From DASXYG01 sp036502625 (GTDB lineage: Bacteria > Actinomycetota > Actinomycetes > Streptosporangiales > Streptosporangiaceae), in assembly GCA_036502625.1 (NCBI GenBank), contig DASXYG010000118.1, positions 1 to 56,498 of the forward strand: a stretch of DNA of 56,498 bases. The letters run 5' to 3'. Positions 39,403-48,250 of this stretch are shown piece after piece. Position numbers and translations under genes: made by a program. A model generated the notes under the pieces. The model did no database searches. It saw only the letters and a list, made by a program, of their open reading frames with translations, and was not told the DNA's origin. The stretch's first letter is position 1. Each line of letters begins with the position of its first letter.

Positions 39403-40557
39403 ATGGCGCGCGCGGTGATCGTCGAAGCGGTCAGGACCCCGATCGGGCGGCGGCGCGGCGCGCTCGCCGGGCTGAAGCCGGTGGAGTTGCTCGCGCACAC
39501 CATGAACGCCGTGGTCGCGCGCGCGGGAATCGACGCGGCGGGCGTCGGGCAGGTGTTCGCGGGCTGCGTGACGCAGGCCGGCGAGCAGGGCGGCCACATC
39601 GGGCGCCACGCCTGGCTGTACGCCGGGCTGCCGTACGAAACGGGCGTGACGACCGTCGACGCGCAGTGCGGGTCCAGCGAGCAGGCCGTGCACCTGGCGG
39701 CCGCGCTGATCGAGGCCGGCGTGGTCGACGTGGCCATCGGATGCGGCGTCGAGGCGATGACCCGCGTGCCGCTCGGCCGCAACGTCTACCCCGACAACCC
39801 GCGCCCGGACGACTGGGCCATCGACCTGCCCGACCAGTTCACCGCGGCCGAGCGGATCGCCGGGCGCCGCGGCATTACGCGCGACGACACCGACGCGTTC
39901 GGGCTGCGCTCGCAGCAGCTCGCCGCGAAAGCGTGGGCCGACGAGCGGTTCGCCCGGGAGATCGCGCCCATCGAGGCGCCGGTCCTCGACTCCGAGGGCG
40001 CGGCCACCGGCGAGTTCCGCACGATCGGCCGCGACGAGGGGCTGCGCGAGACGTCCCGCGAGGCGCTGGCCGGACTGAAACCGGTTCTCGGCGACGGCAT
40101 CCACACGGCGGGCACGTCGTCCCAGATCTCCGACGGCGCCGCCGCCGTCCTGCTGATGAGCGAGGACGCCGCGCGCGCCGCCGGGCTCGCGCCGCGCGCC
40201 CGGATCCGCGCGCAGGCGCTGGTCGGCGCCGAGCCGTACTACCACCTCGACGGCCCGATCCAGTCGACGCGCAAGGCGCTCGGCGCGGCCGGCATGGCGC
40301 TGGGCGACGTCGACCTCGTGGAGATCAACGAGGCGTTCGCGTCCGTCGTCCTGTCCTGGGCGCGGGTCCTGGAACCCGACATGGGGCGGGTCAACGTCAA
40401 CGGCGGGGCCATCGCGCTCGGCCATCCGGTGGGCGCGACGGGGGCCCGGCTGGTCACCACGGCGCTGCACGAGCTGGAGCGGTCCGACCGTACGACCGCG
40501 CTGGTCACGATGTGCGCGGGCGGCGCCCTGTCGACGGCCACGATCCTGGAGCGCTGA
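39403..40557 (+). CDS. fadA5: Steroid 3-ketoacyl-CoA thiolase FadA5
   Basis: The 384-residue thiolase has nucleophile C89 (DAQCGSSEQAV), the His of GHPVGATGARL and the second Cys in TMCAGGAL. VNVNGGAIALGHP and the AIDLPDQFTAAERIAGRRGI segment fit FadA5, which releases acetyl-CoA during cholesterol side-chain breakdown. GAGGGAGGA precedes the ATG. It reads away from kstR on the same strand and carries its own KstR box. In mycobacteria fadA5 neighbours cyp125; here cyp125 lies about 8 kb downstream. Confidence 0.9.
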   Translation: MARAVIVEAVRTPIGRRRGALAGLKPVELLAHTMNAVVARAGIDAAGVGQVFAGCVTQAGEQGGHIGRHAWLYAGLPYETGVTTVDAQCGSSEQAVHLAAALIEAGVVDVAIGCGVEAMTRVPLGRNVYPDNPRPDDWAIDLPDQFTAAERIAGRRGITRDDTDAFGLRSQQLAAKAWADERFAREIAPIEAPVLDSEGAATGEFRTIGRDEGLRETSREALAGLKPVLGDGIHTAGTSSQISDGAAAVLLMSEDAARAAGLAPRARIRAQALVGAEPYYHLDGPIQSTRKALGAAGMALGDVDLVEINEAFASVVLSWARVLEPDMGRVNVNGGAIALGHPVGATGARLVTTALHELERSDRTTALVTMCAGGALSTATILER

Positions 40558-40668
40558 ACGCGGCGCGACCAGTTGTTAACAGCGAAGTACCGAGCGGGAT
40601 TCTGTAGGTAATTCGCGGCCGGATATCATCTGCGTCGTGCATATTTCTTCAGGATCGGGGTGGGACGC

Positions 40669-41691
40669 GTGAGCGAGCCGGACATCGAGCTGGGCAAGCC
40701 GAGAGACCTCGGGGACGGCATCGCCAGCATCGCGGTGCCCTTCCCGAACAACCCCCTCGGTTACACGCTGGTGTACGTCCTCGACTCCGACTCGGGCCCG
40801 GTGCTGATCGACACGGGCTGGAACGCGCCCGAGGCGTGGCGCGGCCTGAACGACGGGCTGCACGCGCTCGGCACGTCCATCGACCGGGTGTACGGCGTCG
40901 TGATCACGCACCACCACCCCGACCACTCCGGCCTCAACGCCCTCGTCAAGGAGAACTCCGACGCCTGGATCGCGATGCATCCGGCGGACGCGGCCCAGGT
41001 CCGGAGGTTCCACGAGGCCGTGAAGTCCGGGGAGAAGTGGGAGTCGATGGGGCTGCGCCGCGCGGGCGCGTCAGACGAGGAGGTCGAGGCGTACTCCGAG
41101 CTCGACCGCGGCATGAAGCCCCCGGCGATCCCCGACCGCGAGCCCGTCGACGGCGACCTGCTCGACCTCCCCGGCCGCAAGCTGCGCGCGCTGTGGACGC
41201 CCGGCCACACCCCCGGCCACCTGTGCCTGATGCTGGAGGACGCCGGGAGGGACGGCGCGGGCCGCCTGTTCACCGGCGACCACCTGCTCCCGAGGATCAC
41301 CCCGCACGTCGGCCTGTACCCGTACGACCAGCCCGGCATCGACCCCCTCACCGACTTCCTGGCCTCCCAGACCCGCCTGACGGAGCTGGGCGTCGACGAG
41401 GCGCTCCCCGCGCACCGCCGCGAGTTCCACGGCGTGACCGACCGCGCCACCGAGATCATCGCCCACCACGAGGAACGCCTGACCGAGCTCCGCGCCCTCC
41501 TCTCGGAGACCCCCCTGTCCCTCTGGTCCGCCACGTCCCAACTCCACTGGCGCCGCCCCTGGGACCAGATGCCCGTCCTCCAACGCCGCATGGCCGCCGG
41601 AGAGGCAGCCGCCCACCTCCGCACCCTGGAAATCCGCGGCCACGCCCAACGCACCCCCGGCGACGACAACCTGACGTACATCACGGCCTAG
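40669..41691 (+). CDS. Metallo-beta-lactamase-fold hydrolase
   Basis: The 340-residue protein has the metal-binding THHHPDHSG motif, LWTPGHTPGHLCLML, FTGDHLLPR and a late LPAHRREFHGV His. This is the MBL fold of the glyoxalase II-like group, with a C-terminal helical and winged-helix-like extension (TSQLHWRRPWDQMPVLQRRMAAGEAAAHL). The substrate is unknown; thioester or lactone hydrolysis is possible given the steroid-degradation neighbours. The GTG at 40669 (VSEPDIEL) is preferred; a GTG at 40660 is also in frame. It is 111 bp after fadA5 and may be cotranscribed. Confidence 0.8.
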   Translation: MSEPDIELGKPRDLGDGIASIAVPFPNNPLGYTLVYVLDSDSGPVLIDTGWNAPEAWRGLNDGLHALGTSIDRVYGVVITHHHPDHSGLNALVKENSDAWIAMHPADAAQVRRFHEAVKSGEKWESMGLRRAGASDEEVEAYSELDRGMKPPAIPDREPVDGDLLDLPGRKLRALWTPGHTPGHLCLMLEDAGRDGAGRLFTGDHLLPRITPHVGLYPYDQPGIDPLTDFLASQTRLTELGVDEALPAHRREFHGVTDRATEIIAHHEERLTELRALLSETPLSLWSATSQLHWRRPWDQMPVLQRRMAAGEAAAHLRTLEIRGHAQRTPGDDNLTYITA

Positions 41692-41823
41692 CGTCTCCGG
41701 CCCCGCCCCGTCCCGCGCCCCTAGCGCCGCACACGCGCCCCGCCCGGCCCCGGAACCCGGCGCCGGGCGGGGGCACGGGCTCCACTCCCCTCACCGCGAC
41801 CGCGTCCGATGCGGACGGCGGGG

Positions 41824-42291
41824 TCAGCGCCGCGGCGTTCGCACCACCGCGGCGATCACCGCGGCGACCGCCGTGAGGGCCCCGAACACCATGGCCAGCC
41901 CGATCGAGATCCCGTTGCTGTGCTGGAATCCGAGCACGAAGTGGAGATGGGCGCCGAAGCTCGTGCCCGGCGGCATCGGCACGAGGACGGCGACCACCAC
42001 GTACAGCAGGGACAGCCCGAACAGCGTCCACGCCGCCCAGACGCGCCGCGCGAGCAGAAACCCGGCCGGCACCACCAGCCCCGCCGCCGCGACCAGCCCC
42101 GCCACGACGTCCTCCCACACCGCGAACGACCACTCCGCGAACGACCCCCCGATCAACACGTTCGCAAAAACGAACCACACCAGCGCGATCGCCGTACACC
42201 CCGCGAGAGCAGCCGCGACCACCCCGCCCACGAGGTTCACCCGACGCCGACCCGGCGGATACGACACCGGAAAACCCTGCGCCACAGACAT
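41824..42291 (-). CDS. Small membrane protein of unknown function
   Basis: The 155-residue protein has four hydrophobic segments (about 19-45, 58-83, 86-108 and 122-150). Loops include VWEDVVAGLVAAAGLVVPAG, VPMPPGTSFGAHLHFVLGFQ and a C-terminal RTPRR. I did not recognise a family. It is isolated: the MBL-fold gene ends at 41691 on the other strand, and a 1.2 kb gene-free region lies upstream. Confidence 0.65.
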   Translation of the reverse strand: MSVAQGFPVSYPPGRRRVNLVGGVVAAALAGCTAIALVWFVFANVLIGGSFAEWSFAVWEDVVAGLVAAAGLVVPAGFLLARRVWAAWTLFGLSLLYVVVAVLVPMPPGTSFGAHLHFVLGFQHSNGISIGLAMVFGALTAVAAVIAAVVRTPRR

Positions 42292-42532
42292 CCAAGACTC
42301 CCGATCTCAACCGTTTCGTGGCCGAGCCTCGCACACCCGCACACCACGCGTGAGCCCCGCCACCACAACCCACCCCCAAAGCCAGCCGTCCCCTCCCCGA
42401 CCCCGCAGCGAAGCACAGCCCCGGGCGCGAGCGGAGACGCGCCCCCTCCCCCAGCCCCTCTGCCTCGGCCCAGAGACGCCAGAACCCGAGCGCGGAAGCA
42501 CGAACACCCATACCGGACAAGGCGCGGCGCGA

Positions 42533-42760
42533 GGCCACACCCCCTCCCCAGCGGCTTGGCGAAGCACCAGACCCAGGCCCGGACGCACAGAACCCGCACC
42601 GGGCGAGACACGAGCGCGGGGCCACAGCACCCCCTCCCCCTCCCCAGCGGCCCGGCGAAGCACCAGGACCAGGCCCGGACGCACGAAACCCGTACGGGGC
42701 AAGGCACGGCCGCGAGGCCACACCCCCTCCTCACGGCCTTGGAGCGAGAACACCGGCCCA
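42533..42760. repeat. Degenerate tandem repeat of about 110 bp
   Basis: The block GCCACACCCCCTCCCCAGCG, followed by GGCGAAGCACCAG and AGGCCCGGACGCAC, occurs twice with about 85% resemblance, and a third diverged start follows near 42719. Copy borders are not sharp. Confidence 0.5.
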
Positions 42761-43192
42761 GGCACAGGCCTGTGGCGGGAGGCCACAGGACCGGCACGGT
42801 ACGGGGACGAGGCCAGGCACGGGACGGGGCCGCGCCCCCCTCCCCATCCTCAAGGCCTCGAAGCGCAGAACCGGAACCCGGGCGTGCGCGCGCGGGGACA
42901 CCGGACCGGGGCACGGGGCGCCGCCCCCTCCCCAGCCCCCTCACCGCCTTGAAGCGAAACGCCGGATCCAGGCACGTGCGCCCGTGGGCCACAGGGCGTA
43001 CAGCACGGGCGCGCGAGGGACACATGACGCCGCGAGACACGGGCGGGGCGCAGGCACGAGCACCCGCGTAGCGATAGGCGCGAGCACAAGCCAGGGCACG
43101 GAGCGGGTGGCGAGGGCGGGAGCCCGTACACGGGGACGGGGATGAGGCGGCGGCGCCGGGCGCGGCACTGCCGCGAGCACCGCATGCGGCTC

Positions 43193-43222
43193 GGCACAGG
43201 CACGGGCACGGGCACAGGCACG
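43193..43222. repeat. Hexanucleotide microsatellite (GGCACR)5
   Basis: GGCACA GGCACG GGCACG GGCACA GGCACG, five units in tandem in noncoding DNA. Confidence 0.8.
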
Positions 43223-43433
43223 GGGTGGGGGCGGGGCACGGGCCAGAGGTCGGGCACGAGAGGTGGCGGGGTACCGGGTGCCGGGAGGAGGCAGGGGCCG
43301 GATGGGTGCAGGGCCAGGGGTCGGAAGGACGCGAGGCCCCGGAAGGCGAGGAAGAGCGGGGCCGGGAGCTTGAAGGGGGTGTGGGGAGGGCGGTTGCAGG
43401 GTGGTGGGGGTGGGGTTTCGGGGGGTTGGGGAC

Positions 43434-43452
43434 TTAGGTTAGCCTTACCTGG
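43434..43452. promoter_or_regulatory. Iron box (IdeR/DmdR/DtxR-type operator)
   Basis: TTAGGTTAGCCTTACCTGG matches the consensus TTAGGTTAGSCTWACCTAA at 17 of 19 positions. It lies 23 bp before the first transporter start. Iron-loaded repressor should shut the operon down. Confidence 0.88.
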
Positions 43453-43475
43453 ATTGTTGACTAGGAGCTTGGGGG

Positions 43476-44543
43476 TTGGGCGGGATTATGGCCGCTAGCG
43501 TTGACGCGCCGGTGCGCGGGTCGGGGGCGCGGCAGCGGCGGGGGCGTACGGGTGTGGTGCGTACGGCCGCGCTTGTCGCAGCGCTTGGCGTTCTGCTGGT
43601 GGTGGTCCTGCTCAGCCTGGCGGTCGGGGCTAAGGCGATGCCGTTGCACACCGTGATCGACGGGCTGGCGCACGGCGGGTCCTCGCCCGACGCGATCATC
43701 GTCCGCGACCTCCGGGTGCCGCGTACGCTCCTCGGGCTCGGCGTCGGCGCCGCGCTCGGCCTCGCGGGCGCGCTCATGCAGGCACTGACCCGCAACCCCC
43801 TCGCGGACCCCGGCATCCTCGGCGTCAACGCGGGCGCCTCGCTGGCCGTGGTGCTCGGCATGGCGTTCCTCGGAATGCGGAACATCAACGCGTACGTCTG
43901 GATGGCCCTCGCCGGCGCGGCGATCGCCACGCTGGTCGTCTACGCGGTGGGCGCGTCCGGCCGCGGCGGCGCGACGCCCGTACGGCTCGCGCTGTCCGGC
44001 ACCGCGATCACCGCCGTGTTCACCGGCGTCATCACCGCGATCATCCTGCTCGACCCCCGCACCTTCGACCAGTACCGCTTCTGGAACGTCGGCGCGCTCA
44101 GCGGCCGCGACCTCGGCACGGTCGGCCAGGTCGCGCCGTTCCTGGTGGTCGGCATGGTGCTGGCGCTGCTGCTGAGCCGCCCGCTGAACGCCATCGCGCT
44201 CGGCGAGGACACCGCGCAGGCCCTCGGCGCACACATCGGCCGCACCCGGGTCGTCGGCATGCTGGCCGTCACGCTGCTGTGCGGCGCGGCCACCGCGGCG
44301 GCCGGGCCGATCACGTTCGTCGGCCTCACCGTGCCGCACATCGTCCGCGCCATCACCGGCCCCGACCAGAGGTGGGTGCTGCCGTACGCGCTGGTCCTCT
44401 CCCCGGTGCTGCTGCTCGGCTCGGACGTCCTCGGCCGCGTCCTGGCCAGGCCGGGCGAGCTGCAGGTCGGCATCGTGACCGCGTTCGTGGGGGCGCCGGT
44501 GTTCATCGCGCTGATCCGGCGCAGGAAGCTGGCGCAACTGTGA
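43476..44543 (+). CDS. Iron-siderophore ABC transporter permease (FecCD type), subunit 1
   Basis: The 355-residue protein has about nine membrane helices. RLPRTLLGLGVGAALGLAG-like sequence (IIVRDLRVPRTLLGLGVGAA), QALTRNPLADPGILGVNAGAS and GAATAAAGPITFVGLTVPHIVRAI are FecCD hallmarks. The TTG at 43476 is chosen because AGGAG lies 8 nt upstream, which is optimal, while the ATG at 43488 has no good site. The iron box at 43434 governs the operon. It works with the next permease and ATPase to import ferric siderophores; no substrate-binding protein gene is nearby. Confidence 0.9.
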   Translation: MGGIMAASVDAPVRGSGARQRRGRTGVVRTAALVAALGVLLVVVLLSLAVGAKAMPLHTVIDGLAHGGSSPDAIIVRDLRVPRTLLGLGVGAALGLAGALMQALTRNPLADPGILGVNAGASLAVVLGMAFLGMRNINAYVWMALAGAAIATLVVYAVGASGRGGATPVRLALSGTAITAVFTGVITAIILLDPRTFDQYRFWNVGALSGRDLGTVGQVAPFLVVGMVLALLLSRPLNAIALGEDTAQALGAHIGRTRVVGMLAVTLLCGAATAAAGPITFVGLTVPHIVRAITGPDQRWVLPYALVLSPVLLLGSDVLGRVLARPGELQVGIVTAFVGAPVFIALIRRRKLAQL

Positions 44544-44593
44544 GCGCGCAGTGCTGGTCCGGGGGGCCGAGCCTCCCCGGAACCCCCGACGCA

Positions 44594-44603
44594 CGGTATA
44601 CCG
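44594..44603. promoter_or_regulatory. Perfect palindrome CGGTATACCG between the two permease genes
   Basis: A 10-bp A/T-centred palindrome in the 148-bp gap between the two permease genes, about 90 bp before the second start. It could mark an internal promoter or operator; not consensus for the iron regulator. Confidence 0.3.
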
Positions 44604-44691
44604 CCCCGGGTCCGCTCATAGACGCCCGCACATGCCTACTGACACCGCCCTTCCCCACCGGGCCGCATCGTCCCCACAGGGAGGGACGCCC

Positions 44692-45750
44692 ATGAGCGCG
44701 CCCACGGATGTCCGGGTCCCGCAGGCGGTGCTGCGCGCAGGCCGCCACGTGTCCGTACGTGTGGACCGCCGCGCCGCGCTGGCCTGCGCCGGCATCGTCG
44801 TGGCCGCGCTCGCGGTCTCCGTGGTGGCGCTCGGCACGGGCGACTACCCGATCACGCCCGACCGGGTACTGAAGGCGCTGGTCGGGCACGGCGAGCAGGC
44901 GGACACCTTCATCGTCATGACGCTCCGGCTGCCGCGCGTGCTGTCCGCGCTGCTGATCGGCGCCGCGTTCGGCATGGCCGGCGCGGTCTACCAGAGCCTG
45001 TCGCGCAACCCGCTGGGCAGCCCGGACGTCATCGGCTTCACGCAGGGCTCGGCCACCGGCGCGCTCATCCAGATCCTCGTGCTCGGCGGCTCCGCCCTGG
45101 AGATCGCCGTCAGCTCGCTCGTCGGCTGCCTGCTCACGGTGGCGCTGGTGTACGTCCTGGCGTACCGCAACGGCGTGCAGGGCTACCGGCTCGTGCTCAT
45201 CGGCATCGGCCTGTCCGCGATGCTCGTCGCGGTCAACCGCTACCTGATCCTCAAGGCCGACATCAACGACGCCGAGCGCGCGCAGGTCTGGGAGACCGGC
45301 AGCCTCAACGGCAGCGGCTGGGAGAACGTCGTGCCGGTGGCCATCGCGCTCGTCGTGCTGATGCCGCTGGCCCTGTCGTACGGCAGCCGCATGCGGATGC
45401 TGGAGATGGGCGACGACACCGCGCGCGGCCTCGGCGTCAACGTGGAACGGTCCCGCATCGTGCTGCTCGCCGCCGCGACCGTGCTGACGGCGGTGGCGGT
45501 CGCGGCGGCCGGCCCCGTCCAGTTCATCGCGCTGGCCGCCCCGCAGGTGGCCCGCCGCGTGACGGGCGCGCCGAGCGTCGGCCTGGCCTCCGCGTCCTGC
45601 ATGGGCGCGCTGCTGCTCGTGCTCAGCGACCTGGCCGCGCAGCGCCTGTTCGCGCCCACCCAGCTCCCGGTGGGCGTCATGACCGTGACGGTGGGCGGCG
45701 TCTACCTCGCCTGGCTCCTGTTCCGCGAACGGCGAAAGGGCCGCGGGTGA
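44692..45750 (+). CDS. Iron-siderophore ABC transporter permease (FecCD type), subunit 2
   Basis: The 352-residue permease has TLRLPRVLSALLIGAAFGMAGAVYQSLSRNPLGSPDVIGFTQGS, the diagnostic FecCD start, and AGPVQFIALAAPQVARRVTG late in the sequence. The ATG at 44692 follows AGGGAGGG. An upstream in-frame ATG (44632) would add 20 residues without a site. It should pair with subunit 1 as a heterodimer. Its stop overlaps an in-frame GTG of the ATPase gene. Confidence 0.92.
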   Translation: MSAPTDVRVPQAVLRAGRHVSVRVDRRAALACAGIVVAALAVSVVALGTGDYPITPDRVLKALVGHGEQADTFIVMTLRLPRVLSALLIGAAFGMAGAVYQSLSRNPLGSPDVIGFTQGSATGALIQILVLGGSALEIAVSSLVGCLLTVALVYVLAYRNGVQGYRLVLIGIGLSAMLVAVNRYLILKADINDAERAQVWETGSLNGSGWENVVPVAIALVVLMPLALSYGSRMRMLEMGDDTARGLGVNVERSRIVLLAAATVLTAVAVAAAGPVQFIALAAPQVARRVTGAPSVGLASASCMGALLLVLSDLAAQRLFAPTQLPVGVMTVTVGGVYLAWLLFRERRKGRG

Positions 45751-45770
45751 CAACCGAGGAGGACCGTACG

Positions 45771-46595
45771 ATGACCGACGCCTTGCACGCGGACGGCGTG
45801 AGCCTGTCCTACGACCAGCGGGTGATCGTCGAGGATCTCAGCGTCACGATCCCCGACAACTCCCTCACCGTGATCGTCGGCCCCAACGCGTGCGGCAAGT
45901 CGACCCTGCTGCGCGGCCTGTCCCGCATGCTCAAACCGCGTACGGGCGCGGTCTACCTGGACGGCCACGTGATCACCTCGCAGCCCGCCAAGCAGGTGGC
46001 CAGGCGGCTCGGGCTGCTGCCGCAGTCGTCCACCGCGCCGGACGGCATCACCGTCGCCGACCTCGTCTCCCGCGGCCGCTACCCGCACCAGCACCTGCTG
46101 CGGCAGTGGTCGCACGCGGACGAGACCGCGGTCGCCGGGGCCATGGAGGCCACCCGCATCACCGACCTGGCCGACCGCGCCGTCGACGAGCTGTCCGGCG
46201 GCCAGCGGCAGCGGGTGTGGCTGGCGATGGTGCTGGCGCAGGAGACCCCGATCATGCTGCTCGACGAGCCGACGACGTTCCTCGACGTCGCCCACCAGGT
46301 CGAGGTGCTCGACCTGTGCGCGGACCTGAACGTGCGGCACGGCCGTACGCTCGTCGCCGTCCTGCACGACCTCAACCAGGCGTGCCGCTACGCCACCCAC
46401 ATGATCGCGATGCGCGCCGGCCGGATCGTCGCGGAGGGCCCGCCGCGCGACATCGTCACCGCCGACCTCGTCGCGGACGTCTTCGGGCTGGCCTGCCGGA
46501 TCATCCCCGACCCCGAGACCGGCACCCCGCTGGTCGTGCCGTCCGCGCCGAAGTCGGCCGGCCGTACGGCGTCGTCGCTGCCGCTGTCCGCGTAG
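45771..46595 (+). CDS. Iron-siderophore ABC transporter ATP-binding protein
   Basis: The 274-residue ATPase has Walker A GPNACGKST, the signature LSGGQRQRVWLAM, Walker B IMLLDEPTTFLD and the switch LHDLNQACRYA, typical of FepC/FecE. The ATG at 45771 has GGAGG 8 nt upstream; a GTG at 45747 overlaps the previous stop. It powers the permease pair. The next gene is a secreted protein with no obvious transporter role. Confidence 0.94.
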   Translation: MTDALHADGVSLSYDQRVIVEDLSVTIPDNSLTVIVGPNACGKSTLLRGLSRMLKPRTGAVYLDGHVITSQPAKQVARRLGLLPQSSTAPDGITVADLVSRGRYPHQHLLRQWSHADETAVAGAMEATRITDLADRAVDELSGGQRQRVWLAMVLAQETPIMLLDEPTTFLDVAHQVEVLDLCADLNVRHGRTLVAVLHDLNQACRYATHMIAMRAGRIVAEGPPRDIVTADLVADVFGLACRIIPDPETGTPLVVPSAPKSAGRTASSLPLSA

Positions 46596-46634
46596 GAAAT
46601 CGCCCGACTCCTCTCCGTACGCGAACCACTTCGC

Positions 46635-46640
46635 TATGAT
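46635..46640 (+). promoter_or_regulatory. Candidate -10 element of the DUF4214/beta-helix gene
   Basis: TATGAT, close to consensus, 33 bp upstream of the GTG start, in a 77-bp gap. No clear -35 is seen at 17-18 bp. Confidence 0.35.
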
Positions 46641-46672
46641 CATCGGACTTTGACCACGAAACGGGGGTTCAC

Positions 46673-48247
46673 GTGGGGATACGCAGGTTCGGCGCCGCGG
46701 GGTTGATCGGCGCCGCGGTGCTGGCGCTGGCGCCGGCGGCCGTCGCGCACGCCGCCTCGGGCTACGTCCCGGGCCAGTTCATCGCGAAGCAGTACACCGA
46801 GGCGCTGGGCCGGGCGCCCGACCAGGCCGGCTGGCAGGGCGACGCGGCGTACTTCACGTCCGACGGCTGCAACGCCACCACGCTCGCCAACGTCGGGAAG
46901 TCGCTCTACACCTCATCGGAGTACGCGAACCTCGGCTACGACAACGCCGCGAAGGTCTACACGCTCTACCGCGGCTCGCTGAACCACGAGCCCGACCAGG
47001 CCGGGTTCGACAACTGGATGAGCCAGCTCGCCAACGGCATGTCCTGGGCGACCGTCGTCGACAAGTTCTTCGGCAGCGACGAGTTCACCCGGATGGTCCC
47101 GACGATCTGCAGCGGCGCGTACGACGCGGCCGGCGCCTCGTACCACTTCGGCACGACGCCCGCCCTCGCCCTGCCGACCTCCGGCACCGGGTTCACCGGC
47201 ACCCAGGCCGACCTGCAGAAGAAGCTGGACGCCACGCCCAAGGGCGGCACCGTCTACCTCGCCAAGCGCGCCGTGGTCCGCCTCGACTCGCGGCTCACCA
47301 TCCCCGCGGGCGTCACGCTGGCCACCACCGGCACCCCCGACCCGCGCCACTACGCCGACATGGGCCGCCTGGTGCGCGCGAGCGCCTTCAACGACCGGCT
47401 GGTCGAGCTCGCCGGCGGCGCCAAGCTCACGAACCTCTGGGTCGACGGCGCGCGCGGCGACCCGGGCAACTCCGCCGCCAGCCGCGACAGCGTCGTCCTC
47501 GAGGGCGGCGACGGCACCGCGGTCACCGACAGCCGCGTCACCGACTCCGCGGGCCCGCAGGCCGTCTACGTCCTCGGCGCCTTCGACGGCTTCGGATGCC
47601 AGAAGGCGACCGTCAGCGGCAACCTGATCACGGCGTACTCCAGCGACCACTTCACCGCGAACACCTGGAGCGACGGCATCGCGGCCACCTGCGAGCACAC
47701 CAGCATCACCAAGAACGAGGTGGTGGACGCCTCCGACGTGCCGATCGTGGTGTACCGGTCGCAACCCGTGGTGGGCAGCACGGTGGTGCCGCAGCAGTCG
47801 AAGGTCACCGGCAACACCATTCTCAACGCCGGGAACTCCGCGTTCGGCGGCATGGGCTTCGACCCGCTGTCCGCCGACCCGGTGCGGAAGGTCGGCTTCG
47901 AGGGCGCGTCCTTCACCGGCAACACCATCTGGACCAGCCCCACGACCCACTACGAGGTCGGCCTGGTGGACGGCACGCGCGCGTGGTTCGGCGCGAAGTC
48001 CAACACCGGCACCGGCGCCGAGATGTCCGGCAACACCACGGGAACGCAGAGCGCCCGGGTGGCCACCGGCATCGGTGTCAGCGGCATGCTCGACACCAAG
48101 GTCAGCGGCAACGACATGCGCTGGGTGCACACCACGGCCGCGGGCCGCTGCCCCCAGAACGACGTCGCCGCGTCGCTGTCGGCGGGAACCGCGTCCGGCA
48201 CGATCACGCCCACCCCGACGGACGTCGCGTACGACGGCTGCGTCTGA
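46673..48247 (+). CDS. Secreted DUF4214/parallel beta-helix protein
   Basis: The 524-residue protein has a cleavable signal (AAGLIGAAVLALAPAAVAHA), then a repeat of the DUF4214 type (QYTEALGRAPDQAGWQGDAAYF; LYRGSLNHEPDQAGFDNWMSQLANG; VVDKFFGSDEF). Residues about 180-500 look like a right-handed beta-helix (QLTNLW-like turns; VSGNLITAYSSDHFTAN; ITKNEVVDASDVPIVVYRS; VTGNTILNAGNSAFGGMGFDP). Such folds include polysaccharide lyases and surface proteins; no catalytic site can be named. The GTG has GGGGG upstream. It ends 3 bp before the convergent cyp125 stop. Confidence 0.78.
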   Translation: MGIRRFGAAGLIGAAVLALAPAAVAHAASGYVPGQFIAKQYTEALGRAPDQAGWQGDAAYFTSDGCNATTLANVGKSLYTSSEYANLGYDNAAKVYTLYRGSLNHEPDQAGFDNWMSQLANGMSWATVVDKFFGSDEFTRMVPTICSGAYDAAGASYHFGTTPALALPTSGTGFTGTQADLQKKLDATPKGGTVYLAKRAVVRLDSRLTIPAGVTLATTGTPDPRHYADMGRLVRASAFNDRLVELAGGAKLTNLWVDGARGDPGNSAASRDSVVLEGGDGTAVTDSRVTDSAGPQAVYVLGAFDGFGCQKATVSGNLITAYSSDHFTANTWSDGIAATCEHTSITKNEVVDASDVPIVVYRSQPVVGSTVVPQQSKVTGNTILNAGNSAFGGMGFDPLSADPVRKVGFEGASFTGNTIWTSPTTHYEVGLVDGTRAWFGAKSNTGTGAEMSGNTTGTQSARVATGIGVSGMLDTKVSGNDMRWVHTTAAGRCPQNDVAASLSAGTASGTITPTPTDVAYDGCV

Positions 48248-48250
48248 GCC

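Larger units (their letters stand above)
42292..43475. other. 1.2 kb gene-free GC-rich spacer with degenerate repeats and an iron box
   Basis: No convincing gene. It contains degenerate tandem-like blocks of about 110 bp at 42533-42760, a hexanucleotide repeat (43193-43222) and, at the right end, the iron box controlling the siderophore transporter operon. Confidence 0.65.

Noticed and set aside
42237..43257. Several 130-270-codon open frames on both strands
   Set aside because: Low-complexity Cys/Arg/Gly or Pro/Thr strings overlapping on both strands, as expected of GC-rich noncoding DNA.
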